A DNA stretch of 64,000 nt from Flavobacteriaceae bacterium (GTDB lineage Bacteria; Bacteroidota; Bacteroidia; Flavobacteriales; Flavobacteriaceae): contig JAKIUU010000009.1 in NCBI GenBank assembly GCA_021647405.1, positions 13,527-77,526 on the forward strand, written 5' to 3'. The translations under genes were made by a program, and so were the position numbers. This document shows, one piece after another, positions 42,291 through 50,453 of the stretch; the first letter of the stretch is position 1, and the number at the start of each line of letters is the position of its first letter. The notes beneath the pieces are model-generated. The model was not told where the DNA came from. It was given only the letters and a program-made list of their open reading frames with translations, and did no database searches.

Positions 42291-42814
42291 TGGAAACACT
42301 AAAAGGTAAAAATATTTATTTGCGGGCATTAGAGCCAGAGGACTTAAATTTTCTCTTTGCCATAGAAAATGATGAAAATATTTGGGAAGTTAGCGGCACG
42401 CAAACACCTTTTTCTAAATTTATTTTAAAGCAGTATTTAGAACAGGCACATTTAGATATTTATCAGGCCAAGCAGTTGCGTTTGGTTATTTCAAAACAAG
42501 ACAATGACACCCCTGTTGGATTGATTGACCTTTTCGATTTTGACCCACAACACAAACGCGTTGGAATAGGTATTGTTATTACTAAAAAAAACAGCGGGCA
42601 GGGTTTTGCCAAAGAAGCACTCAATATTTTAATTAAGTATTGTTTCTCTACTTTACAACTACATCAAATTTACGCCAATATTTTAGAAGATAATTCTAAA
42701 AGCATTCATCTATTTACCCAATTGGGTTTTGAGAGAATTGGCCTTAAAAAAGACTGGATATCACATAAAAATCAGTTTAAAAATGAAATCTCATTTCAAC
42801 TTATAAATAAATGA
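42290..42814 (+). CDS. GNAT-family N-acetyltransferase (RimJ/RimL-like)
   Basis: A 174-residue GNAT enzyme with the acetyl-CoA pyrophosphate loop near KNSGQGFAKEAL (about 102-113) and the C-terminal ILEDNSKSIHLFTQLGF motif. The ending DWISHKNQFKNEISFQL and the IYLRALEPEDL start place it in the RimJ/RimL-like group that acetylates N-termini or small amines. The substrate is unknown. It overlaps dapF by 1 nt and mltG by 4 nt (ATGA), so all three are produced together. Confidence 0.85.
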   Translation: METLKGKNIYLRALEPEDLNFLFAIENDENIWEVSGTQTPFSKFILKQYLEQAHLDIYQAKQLRLVISKQDNDTPVGLIDLFDFDPQHKRVGIGIVITKKNSGQGFAKEALNILIKYCFSTLQLHQIYANILEDNSKSIHLFTQLGFERIGLKKDWISHKNQFKNEISFQLINK

Positions 42815-43872
42815 TTTTGAAAATATTAACTGTTATTTTATCCCAATTAAAATCGCGTAAAATTTATATTTTTATACTGCTTTTTTTACATGCACTTGGC
42901 TTCTTTATTTACGGTACCATATATTACAATAATGTTAAAAAGTCGGGTTATGTATTGATTCCACATAATAGTAATTTTACCGAAGTGCGTCATATGTTAA
43001 CGCCTTATTTAAAGTCAGAAAGAACTTTTAAATGGGTCTCACAACTAAAAAAGTACCCAGCCAAAATTAAATCGGGGCGCTATTATATTGAAAAAGGCAT
43101 GAGTAACAATACCTTAATCAATAAATTACGCAGTGGCAGTCAAAAACCCATTACCGTTATATTTAACAATCAAAATAGTTTAGAATTATTAGCAGGCACT
43201 ATTGCCAAACAAATTGAAGCCGATTCTACAAGCCTCTTAAAAGTGATGCTTGACAGTACTTTTTTAAAAGAAAATAATTTAACGGCTGATAATACACTGG
43301 GTATTTACATTCCGAATAGCTACCAGTTTTACTGGAACACATCTGCCAAAAAATTTAGAAATAAAATGCTTGGCAATTTTAAACACTTTTGGCATAAAAA
43401 CAGCCGACAAGAAAAGGCTGATTCTTTAAATTTAAGTCCGCTTCAAATATATACTTTGGCTTCAATCGTGCAAAAAGAAACGGCTAAAGTAGAGGAACGC
43501 CCTATTGTTGCAGGATTGTATTTAAACAGAATAAAACGCGGCTGGGCTTTACAAGCCGACCCCACAGTTATTTTTGCACTCAAAAAAATGTACAATAAGG
43601 ACACTGTTATTAAACGGGTTTTAAATAAAGATCTGCGCATCAAATCGCCTTACAACACCTATTTAAATAAAGGTTTGCCACCAGGTCCTATTGCCATGCC
43701 AGATGTTTCAAGTATTGATGCTGTTTTGAATCCTGCACAGCACAACTATTTTTTTATGTGTGCCAGCACTACAAATTTTGGCTATCACGAATTTGCTAGA
43801 AGCAGTTTTCAGCATGCTATAAATGCAGAAAAATACCGCAGGTGGATTAGCAAGCAAGGGATCAGACGTTAG
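42811..43872 (+). CDS. mltG: Endolytic murein transglycosylase MltG
   Basis: A 353-residue protein with an N-terminal transmembrane helix (about 19-37), a LysM-like/YceG domain (about 45-115) and the catalytic glutamate E223 in IVQKETAKVEERP. Further family residues are YLNRIKRGWALQADPTV and GLPPGPIAMPD. It cuts nascent glycan strands inside the chain and so sets their length, on the periplasmic face of the inner membrane. Length and domain order are typical. It ends the dapF unit; no intrinsic terminator was seen after it. Confidence 0.93.
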   Translation: MILKILTVILSQLKSRKIYIFILLFLHALGFFIYGTIYYNNVKKSGYVLIPHNSNFTEVRHMLTPYLKSERTFKWVSQLKKYPAKIKSGRYYIEKGMSNNTLINKLRSGSQKPITVIFNNQNSLELLAGTIAKQIEADSTSLLKVMLDSTFLKENNLTADNTLGIYIPNSYQFYWNTSAKKFRNKMLGNFKHFWHKNSRQEKADSLNLSPLQIYTLASIVQKETAKVEERPIVAGLYLNRIKRGWALQADPTVIFALKKMYNKDTVIKRVLNKDLRIKSPYNTYLNKGLPPGPIAMPDVSSIDAVLNPAQHNYFFMCASTTNFGYHEFARSSFQHAINAEKYRRWISKQGIRR

Positions 43873-43985
43873 AGCTATACAAAATGTCTTAACGGGGAAA
43901 TTTTTAAGTTTTAAACAAATTTAAATGTTTTTATCAGTTTGCTAATCTAAAGACAAAGACGGAAAATACAAAGACGTCTTCACGA

Positions 43986-44076
43986 ATCAAGCGAAGCTTG
44001 ATGTGGTGATCTCATGAGGCTTCTTACAATTTCCCTAGAGATTGCTACGCCAAACAAGTTTGTCTTGCAATGACAA
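43986..44076. repeat. Interspersed repeat-like sequence after mltG
   Basis: The 218-nt space between mltG and the methylase gene contains the hairpin ATCAAGC-GAA-GCTTGAT (43986-44002) and the phrase GAGATTGCTACGCC followed by CTTGCAATGACA (about 44038-44075). This phrase is of the kind found dispersed in many Bacteroidetes genomes. No gene is evident in this space. Confidence 0.45.
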
Positions 44077-44090
44077 TATAATTTCTAGAT

Positions 44091-44807
44091 TTAGAATTTA
44101 TGAATAATAAAAATAGCAGGTCTTTTATGTAAGTTGGGCTTGTGCCCTTTCCAATCTTTCACACTAAAAGTTCTGATGTATTCTGTTGATAAAGTGATGT
44201 CAACTGCAATACACAATTGTGTGTTAGGTGTTAAAACCTGACATAAATGTGTAAATAACTTATCATTGCGATAAGGTGTTTCTATAAATATTTGTGATTG
44301 CTTGTGGTCTTTAGACAGCTTTTCGAGTTGTTTAATTTTATTTTTACGTTCTGATTGCTCAATGGGTAAATAACCATTAAAGGCAAAATTCTGACCGTTA
44401 AATCCAGAACTCATCATGGCCAATAAAATGGAAGAAGGCCCCACCAAAGGTACTACGTTAATATTTTTTTGATGTGCCAATTTAACCATATTAGACCCTG
44501 GGTCAGCAATGGCTGGGTTTCCAGCTTCGGACAATAGACCAACATTAACACCTTCGTTACAAACATCTAAATAATGTTGTGTGTCTTGTTCATGGGTAAA
44601 TTTATCGATTAAACAAATCTCTAATTTTTCTTGAGATTTTCTAGGTGTGATTTTTTTTATAAAACGTCTGGCCGATTTTTCGTTTTCTACAATGTAATAA
44701 TCAATTTCTTCAACAATTTTTCTAACAGACAAAGGCAAAACTTCTAAAGGCTCATTATCGCCTAAAGTTGTTGGTATTAAATATAATTTTCCTTTTTCGT
44801 TAAGCAT
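44091..44807 (-). CDS. RsmI-like SAM-dependent methyltransferase (tetrapyrrole-methylase fold)
   Basis: A 238-residue protein with the N-terminal KLYLIPTTLGD and the family motif LLSEAGNPAIADPGSNMVKLAH, cut here as LLSEAGNPAIADPG, followed by VVPLVGPSSILLAMMSSGF. This matches COG0313 (RsmI), which 2'-O-methylates C1402 of 16S rRNA. The start differs from canonical RsmI and it lacks the usual C-terminal HTH region, so it may be the second, shorter paralogue seen in Bacteroidetes with a different target. It overlaps the phosphatase gene by 8 nt. Confidence 0.8.
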   Translation of the reverse strand: MLNEKGKLYLIPTTLGDNEPLEVLPLSVRKIVEEIDYYIVENEKSARRFIKKITPRKSQEKLEICLIDKFTHEQDTQHYLDVCNEGVNVGLLSEAGNPAIADPGSNMVKLAHQKNINVVPLVGPSSILLAMMSSGFNGQNFAFNGYLPIEQSERKNKIKQLEKLSKDHKQSQIFIETPYRNDKLFTHLCQVLTPNTQLCIAVDITLSTEYIRTFSVKDWKGHKPNLHKRPAIFIIHKF

Positions 44808-45258
44808 GGTTTAATTGATTTGCCAATTCGGTTGTGGCCTTGTCTAAAATGCCATAAACTTGTTCAAATAGAAATATGCCACCTGTGTAAGGATCGGGTA
44901 CATCAATATTTTCGCCCGGAAACAAAACATCCAAAAACAATTTTATTTTTTCTTTGTCCTTATCGGATTTTGCCATCGCGTTAAGTGTCTCATAATTGTT
45001 AATATCCATGGCGTAAATAACATCAAAATTATTAAAATCGACTTCAGAGAATTGTCTGCCCCGTTGGTTTGAAATATCTAAATTGTGCTTATTGGCTACA
45101 GCTATAGAGCGTTTATCGGGTTGATTCCCAATATGCCAAGATCCTGTTCCGGCAGAATCTACAAAATATTTAGAGTTGTCTAATTTCGATTTTAAAAGCC
45201 CTTCGGCTAAAGGAGAACGGCAAATGTTGCCCAAACATACCATAAGAATACGTACCAT
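44800..45258 (-). CDS. Low-molecular-weight protein-tyrosine phosphatase
   Basis: A 152-residue enzyme. The P-loop C8-LGNIC-R14 followed by SPLAEG is the C(x5)R signature, and the general-acid aspartate lies in DVPDPYTGG at about 120. Such enzymes dephosphorylate tyrosine residues of bacterial kinases and are often linked to polysaccharide export, though no capsule genes are here. It lies 12 nt after dnaA and overlaps the RsmI-like gene by 8 nt, so the three form one minus-strand unit. Confidence 0.92.
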   Translation of the reverse strand: MVRILMVCLGNICRSPLAEGLLKSKLDNSKYFVDSAGTGSWHIGNQPDKRSIAVANKHNLDISNQRGRQFSEVDFNNFDVIYAMDINNYETLNAMAKSDKDKEKIKLFLDVLFPGENIDVPDPYTGGIFLFEQVYGILDKATTELANQLNHA

Positions 45259-45270
45259 ACGCCTTAGGTT

Positions 45271-46698
45271 TTAATAAGACAATTTTTTAGTAATATCTTC
45301 TACGTATTTTCTAAATTGCTTGTCGGTTTCTGTTAAATTATCAACCGTTTTACAAGCATGAAGTACTGTTGCGTGGTCGCGTTTGCCTATTTGAGCACCA
45401 ATACTTGCCAAGGATGCTTTTGTCATCCGTTTGGCAAAAAACATGGCCAATTGTCTGGCTTGTACAATATGACGTTTTCGGGTCTTTGATTGTAAGACTG
45501 CAAGTTCGATTTCAAAGTATTTTGAAACTGTTTTTTGAATGTGATCTATAGAAATCTCGCGATTTGTGTTCTTAACAAATTTATCTACAATTTGTTTTGT
45601 AAGAATTAATGTAAATTCTTTTTTGTTAAAAGAAGCCTGTGCAATCATCGAAATTAAAACACCTTCTAGCTCTCTAACATTGCTCTTTATATGTTTGGCA
45701 ATATATTCTACAATTTCGTCGGGCATTACAACGCCATCCCTAAACAATTTATTTTGAAGGATGGATATGCGTGTTTCAAAATCGGGTGCTTGCAATTCGG
45801 CAGACAATCCCCATTTAAAACGCGACAACAAACGTTGTTCTATATCTTGCATATCTACAGGTGCCTTATCGGATGTTAAAATAACCTGCTTGCCATTTTG
45901 ATGTAAATGGTTAAAAATATGGAAAAATACATCTTGTGTGCCTGTTTTACCAGATAAAAACTGAACATCGTCTATTATCAAAACATCAATCATCTGATAG
46001 AAATGAATAAAATCGTTTCTTGAATTGGTTTTAACAGCATCTATATATTGTTGTGTAAATTTCTCGGCAGAAATATACAACACTGTTTTATCGGCGTATT
46101 TATTTTTAATTTCAACACCTATGGCATGCGCTATATGGGTTTTACCCAAGCCTACACCTCCGTAAATTAACAGCGGATTAAAAGAAGTGCCTCCCGGTTT
46201 ATTTGCCACAGCAATACCTGCAGAACGTGCCAATCTGTTGGCATCGCCTTCAATAAAATTATCGAAATTATAATTGGGATTTAATTGTGACTCTATTTTA
46301 ACTTTTTGGATACCCGGAATAATAAACGGATTTCTGAGCTCTCTCTTATTAAATTCAAGAGGAACGGAAATATTTTGGCCATACATGGGCTTTCTGTTAG
46401 AACTCGGAATTTTAACCGTGTGGGGTTGTTTGCTGCTATAAGCATTCTCCATTCTAACATCATAAATCAATTTTGCATCTTTACCCAACTCTCTTACCAG
46501 AGCCACACGCAATAATTTTATATAATGTTCTTCTAACCATTCGTAAAAAAATTTACTGGGTACTTGAATGGTTAAAGCGTCTGCCGAAAGCTTCATAGGT
46601 TTGATAGGCTCAAACCAAGTTTTATAAGCCTGTGGTTTAATGTTATCTTTTATAAAAGATAAGCAGGCTTGCCAAACTGATAAAGCAGTGTTAGTCAT
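45271..46698 (-). CDS. dnaA: Chromosomal replication initiator protein DnaA
   Basis: A 475-residue AAA+ protein. Domain I (SVWQACLSFIKDNIKPQAYKTW, cut here as WQACLSFIKDNIKPQ) is followed by a linker, then Walker A GGVGLGKTH (about 180-188), Walker B VLIIDDVQF and sensor motifs. Domain IV has the DnaA-box-binding KRDHATVLHACK. It opens the replication origin in its ATP form. It is followed by a phosphatase and an RsmI-like gene rather than dnaN, which is common in Bacteroidetes. One DnaA box is visible in the upstream space; the origin is not proven to be here. Confidence 0.97.
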   Translation of the reverse strand: MTNTALSVWQACLSFIKDNIKPQAYKTWFEPIKPMKLSADALTIQVPSKFFYEWLEEHYIKLLRVALVRELGKDAKLIYDVRMENAYSSKQPHTVKIPSSNRKPMYGQNISVPLEFNKRELRNPFIIPGIQKVKIESQLNPNYNFDNFIEGDANRLARSAGIAVANKPGGTSFNPLLIYGGVGLGKTHIAHAIGVEIKNKYADKTVLYISAEKFTQQYIDAVKTNSRNDFIHFYQMIDVLIIDDVQFLSGKTGTQDVFFHIFNHLHQNGKQVILTSDKAPVDMQDIEQRLLSRFKWGLSAELQAPDFETRISILQNKLFRDGVVMPDEIVEYIAKHIKSNVRELEGVLISMIAQASFNKKEFTLILTKQIVDKFVKNTNREISIDHIQKTVSKYFEIELAVLQSKTRKRHIVQARQLAMFFAKRMTKASLASIGAQIGKRDHATVLHACKTVDNLTETDKQFRKYVEDITKKLSY

Positions 46699-46775
46699 TA
46701 TTAGGTTTAAGTGGTTTGCTTATTAATAAGACAATAATTAAAGAAATTATCCTCCGGTTAATTGTTGTACAAAAA

Positions 46776-46784
46776 TGTGCATAA
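46776..46784 (-). promoter_or_regulatory. Single DnaA box upstream of dnaA
   Basis: TGTGCATAA is the reverse complement of TTATGCACA, fitting TTATNCACA. It lies 78 nt upstream of the dnaA start. A single box fits autoregulation better than a full origin, which would need several. Confidence 0.45.
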
Positions 46785-46868
46785 TTTTCGTTAAAAAAAA
46801 ATCAAATCGCTATTGGTTTATCACTTTTTTTTGCGTAAACTGTTGCAGGCTTAAATCAATCACTTTTA

Positions 46869-47285
46869 ATGATAGAACACTCCACGAGCATAAGGGTTCG
46901 CTATAGTGAAACGGACCAAATGAAATATGTATATTATGGTAATTATGCCGCTTATTTTGAGGTAGGTAGGGCTGAATGGCTCCGAAAATTTAACCTTTCT
47001 TACAAGACTATGGAAGACAACGGCATTATGTTGCCCGCTATAGAGTTAAACGTAAAGTACCATAAACCAGCTATTTATGATGATTTACTACAAATAACAA
47101 CCAAACTAATAAAATTACCTCAAGTAAAAATAGAATTTGATTTTAGGATTACCAATCAAAAAAATGAACTCATTACAACGGGCAAAAGTATTTTGGTTTT
47201 TTGGGATATGAAACGAAATAGACCTACTAAAGCACCGCAAATATTTTTAGACAAGATAAAACCTTTTTTTAAGACGCAGAATTAG
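46869..47285 (+). CDS. YbgC/4HBT-family acyl-CoA thioesterase
   Basis: A 138-residue hotdog-fold protein with the YbgC signature VRYSETDQMKYVYYGNYAAYFE, cut here as VRYSETDQMKYVYYGN; the aspartate in SETDQ is the expected catalytic residue. These enzymes hydrolyse acyl-CoA esters, in some bacteria in the Tol-Pal cluster, but no tol genes are here. The 3' end overlaps the convergent YigZ-like gene by 17 nt. Chain-length preference is unknown. Confidence 0.88.
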   Translation: MIEHSTSIRVRYSETDQMKYVYYGNYAAYFEVGRAEWLRKFNLSYKTMEDNGIMLPAIELNVKYHKPAIYDDLLQITTKLIKLPQVKIEFDFRITNQKNELITTGKSILVFWDMKRNRPTKAPQIFLDKIKPFFKTQN

Positions 47286-47880
47286 CAAAATCAACACCGT
47301 AAAAATCTGTTAACAACTGCTCAATTTTTAAAGCCTCTTTTTTTCTAACCAACAATTTTATTTCGCAAGTCATTTCCATAATCTGATTCGCAATTTCAAG
47401 ATTATTGTCTTTAATAAAACGCATTACTTTATTCAGGTCTTTGTATTCAAATTTTAATGTAAATACCACTTGCAATTTTTTCTCTACAATATTAGCTTCT
47501 TCTAAGCAATATTGAGCCGCTGTTTTATAAGCCTGAATCAAGCCGCCAACACCCAAATTAATACCCCCATAATAACGCACAACAACCATTAATATATTGG
47601 TGACATTTTTTGAGCGTAATTGCCCATATATAGGTTTCCCTGCACTGTTACTTGGCTCGCTATCATCATTGGTACGGTATCTTATATTTTCAACACCTAA
47701 CTGCCACGCATAACACCAATGCCGTGCCGCATGGTGTTCTTTTTTTAATTTATCAAGCAAAGGCTTAACCTCATCTTCTGTAGTTATGGGAAAGGCATAC
47801 CCTAAAAACTTACTGCCTTTATCTTTATAAATGACACCTTTGGCTGATGAGCTAATGGTAAAATAAACATCTTTACTCAT
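47269..47880 (-). CDS. YigZ/IMPACT-family protein
   Basis: A 203-residue two-domain protein: UPF0029/IMPACT N-terminal domain (KGSKFLGYAFPI; HHAARHWCYAW; DDSEPSNSAGKPI) and the C-terminal DUF1949-like ferredoxin fold (about 135-200). The conserved ARHWCYAW and EPSGTAG-type motifs are clear; the exact function of bacterial YigZ is unsettled, with proposals of nucleic-acid or translation-related roles. It overlaps ribD by 4 nt on the same strand and the thioesterase gene convergently by 17 nt. Confidence 0.9.
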   Translation of the reverse strand: MSKDVYFTISSSAKGVIYKDKGSKFLGYAFPITTEDEVKPLLDKLKKEHHAARHWCYAWQLGVENIRYRTNDDSEPSNSAGKPIYGQLRSKNVTNILMVVVRYYGGINLGVGGLIQAYKTAAQYCLEEANIVEKKLQVVFTLKFEYKDLNKVMRFIKDNNLEIANQIMEMTCEIKLLVRKKEALKIEQLLTDFYGVDFANSAS

Positions 47881-48929
47881 CTTCTAAAAATTGACAATTG
47901 GTCTTCTAAAATATTTTGAGTGCTAATCAAATCTCCCTTTAAATGTGGGGCTTTAACACCCAATTTTAAAGATACGCTCCCTTTAAAAACACGCGCTTCA
48001 TCCCACAACTCAGCATCAATAAAGCTTTGTAAAGTCTGACGCCCCCCTTCAACAATAACCGATTGTATTTTATACCTATACAATACATCACAAATTTGTT
48101 GTGGCATTTCTTTGCTAAAATCAATTCCCTCAAAAGCTAAATTTTCAGAGCTTTCTGTGGCTATAATTTGAGACACATCTGTAATAACAATTGTCTTTAC
48201 TGTTTTGTCAAAAAGAAAACTCTCTTTGGGTACGCGTAAAGTACGGTCTAAAACTATCCTTATCGGGTTTCTACCCGAAATATGTCGCACATCTAACCTG
48301 GGATTATCGGCAACAGCCGTAGTTGTCCCCACCAAAATAGCTTGTTCTTCATCTCGCCATTGGTGTACCAATTGCAAGGAACAGGCATTTGTAATAAAAT
48401 AAGGTTCTCTCTTTTGATCTTTGTTTTGCTTTTTAGCGATAAAGCCATCAGCGGAAGCGGCCCATTTTAAAATAATAAAAGGACGTTTTAAATTGTGATA
48501 CGTATAAAAGCGTTTGTTTAAAGCCAAGCACTCTTTTTCTAACACACCAACTGTTACTTTGCATCCGCTATTTTTGAGATGTGCCATGCCTTTTCCATTC
48601 ACTTTTTTATTGGTGTCTAAAGCACCGATTATCACTTTGGGGATTTTATACTTTACAATTAAATCGGCACAAGGAGGTGTCTTGCCATAATGCGAACAGG
48701 GTTCTAGATTGACATACAACTCTGAGGATTTCAAAAGCATTTTATCGGCCACAGCATAAATAGCATTAACCTCGGCATGAGGTTCGCCTGCTTTTTTGTG
48801 CCAACCTTCGCCTATAATTTTACCCTTGCAAACAATCACACAACCCACCATGGGATTTGGGTAGGTATTTCCCAATCCGTTTTTAGCCAACTCTAAGCAA
48901 CGTTTTATGTATTTTTGCTGTATATTCAC
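47877..48929 (-). CDS. ribD: Bifunctional riboflavin deaminase/reductase RibD
   Basis: The GTG at 48927-48929 is chosen as start, giving 350 residues; the 39 residues encoded further upstream are antisense to the divergent acetyltransferase. A minus-strand TACTTTTG box ends exactly 4 nt before this GTG. The deaminase domain has zinc ligands in HAEVNAI and PCSHYGKTPPCADL; the reductase domain from about 165 (RPFIILKWAASADGFIA) has VEGGRQTL near the end. It carries out the second and third steps of riboflavin synthesis. No FMN riboswitch is possible ahead of a leaderless start. It overlaps the YigZ-like gene by 4 nt. Confidence 0.92.
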   Translation of the reverse strand: MNIQQKYIKRCLELAKNGLGNTYPNPMVGCVIVCKGKIIGEGWHKKAGEPHAEVNAIYAVADKMLLKSSELYVNLEPCSHYGKTPPCADLIVKYKIPKVIIGALDTNKKVNGKGMAHLKNSGCKVTVGVLEKECLALNKRFYTYHNLKRPFIILKWAASADGFIAKKQNKDQKREPYFITNACSLQLVHQWRDEEQAILVGTTTAVADNPRLDVRHISGRNPIRIVLDRTLRVPKESFLFDKTVKTIVITDVSQIIATESSENLAFEGIDFSKEMPQQICDVLYRYKIQSVIVEGGRQTLQSFIDAELWDEARVFKGSVSLKLGVKAPHLKGDLISTQNILEDQLSIFRR

Positions 48930-48933
48930 ACAA

Positions 48934-48941
48934 CAAAAGTA
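48934..48941 (-). promoter_or_regulatory. -7 box TACTTTTG for ribD, leaderless spacing
   Basis: The minus strand reads TACTTTTG at 48941-48934, then four bases TTGT, then the GTG start of ribD. The expected transcription start falls on or next to the start codon. Confidence 0.6.
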
Positions 48942-48951
48942 AGACAATAAG

Positions 48952-49440
48952 ATGACTAATAAAATTGAGATTAGACCTATTAAAAAGGAAGACAATACAG
49001 TACTTGCCAAGGTCATTCGCGATGTTTTAACCGAGTTTGGTGCCAATATAAAAGGAACGGCTTTTTACGATACCGAGACCGACAGCATGTTTGAAGCTTA
49101 TCAAAAAGAAAAATCGGTTTATTATGTTGCACTTGTTAACGGTAAAATTGTTGGTGGTGGGGGTATTTCGCCCATAAAAAACGACAAAAACGACACTTGC
49201 GAATTGGTAAAAATGTATTTATCTACCGAGGCCAGAGGCTTACATATTGGCAAGTCTATTATTATAAAATGTTTGGCTTTTGCAAAAAATGTGGCTTATA
49301 AAAATTGTTATCTCGAAAGCTTCCCTTCAATGACCCGTGCCATTGCCTTTTACAAAAAAAATGGATTCAAAACTTTAGACAAACCCATCTCGCAATCTTG
49401 CCATTATTCTTGCAGTGTTTGGATGCTTAAATCGTTATAA
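48952..49440 (+). CDS. GNAT-family N-acetyltransferase
   Basis: A 162-residue acetyltransferase with the acetyl-CoA loop region STEARGLHIGKSII (about 85-98) and the C-terminal SMTRAIAFYKKNGFKTL. It is the PhnO/ElaA-like small GNAT type without a special domain. A TATTTTTG box at 48910-48917 lies 34 nt upstream, inside the divergent ribD coding region. The start is 22 nt from the divergent ribD start. It is followed after 15 nt by prmC, and the two may be co-transcribed. Substrate unknown. Confidence 0.88.
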   Translation: MTNKIEIRPIKKEDNTVLAKVIRDVLTEFGANIKGTAFYDTETDSMFEAYQKEKSVYYVALVNGKIVGGGGISPIKNDKNDTCELVKMYLSTEARGLHIGKSIIIKCLAFAKNVAYKNCYLESFPSMTRAIAFYKKNGFKTLDKPISQSCHYSCSVWMLKSL

Positions 49441-49455
49441 TTACAATCTGCACAG

Positions 49456-50436
49456 ATGGATATAAAAACTTTAAAATCAACATTTATGACGGGCTTATCA
49501 GATGTATATCCTGCATCAGAAATAAGCTCTTTTTTATTTTTACTGATTGAAAAAAGGCTTCGCCTTACACGTATAGACCTCGCTCTACAACCCAATTTAG
49601 AAATAACCCTAGCAGACAAAAAATATTTTTTAAAAGCACTGTCAAGGCTTATAAAAAACGAGCCCATACAATACATTATAGGTACGACCGAATTTTACAA
49701 CCTAACTTTTAGAGTTGATAAAAATGTATTGATTCCACGTCCAGAAACCGAAGAGTTGGTCTCTTGGATTTTGAATGAAGTTGGGCGTCAGAAGTCTAAA
49801 GACAAAAGTTCTATAAAAGAAGAAAAAAATGCATTAACCACAGACCACAAACGCCAAACCACAAACATTTTGGACATTGGCACAGGCAGTGGTTGTATTG
49901 CCATCGCTTTGGCAAAAAACATACCTCAGGCACATATTTGGGCACTAGATGTTTCAAAAGAAGCTTTAAAAATAGCCCAACAAAACGCTACTTTAAATAA
50001 GGTAAATATTAATTTTATTGAATTAGATATTTTAGAAGCAAATACCATTGTGGGAAAACCGCAGCAATCTCACCCCAATAAAGAGACTGATACCGCAACT
50101 TCGCATCTTAGTAAAGATGTGAAATTCGATATTATAGTCAGCAACCCTCCCTATGTACGTCAACTAGAGAAGGTAGAAATAAAAGACAACGTACTCAAAC
50201 ATGAACCTCATTTAGCTCTGTTTGTTGATGATAATAACCCCCTTTTATTTTATGATAAAATTGCCGATTTTACCAAAAAATATCTCAAGGGAAATGGGGA
50301 CTTGTTTTTTGAAATTAATCAAAATTTAGCTAAAGAAGTTTGTAGCCTTTTAAAAGATAAAGGCTTTAACAAAAGGGTGTTAAAAAAGGATCTCTTTGGT
50401 GTAGACAGAATGATAAGAGCAGCAAATAAAAGCTAG
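49456..50436 (+). CDS. prmC: Peptide chain release factor N5-glutamine methyltransferase PrmC
   Basis: A 326-residue SAM methyltransferase. The N-terminal helical bundle covers about 1-85, followed by PRPETEELV (93-102), the SAM motif ILDIGTGSGCIAIA (138-151) and catalytic NPPY (230-233). PrmC methylates the GGQ glutamine of release factors. It is about 40 residues longer than usual because of two hydrophilic inserts at about 110-135 and 197-220; the first encodes repetitive DNA (ACCACAGACCACAAACGCC). The inserts fall in surface loops away from the catalytic motifs, so activity should be kept. Confidence 0.93.
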   Translation: MDIKTLKSTFMTGLSDVYPASEISSFLFLLIEKRLRLTRIDLALQPNLEITLADKKYFLKALSRLIKNEPIQYIIGTTEFYNLTFRVDKNVLIPRPETEELVSWILNEVGRQKSKDKSSIKEEKNALTTDHKRQTTNILDIGTGSGCIAIALAKNIPQAHIWALDVSKEALKIAQQNATLNKVNINFIELDILEANTIVGKPQQSHPNKETDTATSHLSKDVKFDIIVSNPPYVRQLEKVEIKDNVLKHEPHLALFVDDNNPLLFYDKIADFTKKYLKGNGDLFFEINQNLAKEVCSLLKDKGFNKRVLKKDLFGVDRMIRAANKS

Positions 50437-50453
50437 TTATTTTACCAAAGCTC

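Noticed and set aside
46699..46868. Full replication origin next to dnaA
   Set aside because: Only one good DnaA box and no clear unwinding element; evidence is too weak to call oriC.
48930..49046. 39-residue hydrophobic N-terminal extension of RibD
   Set aside because: It would overlap the divergent acetyltransferase start and is merely the antisense of that gene. The GTG at 48929 with its -7 box is better.
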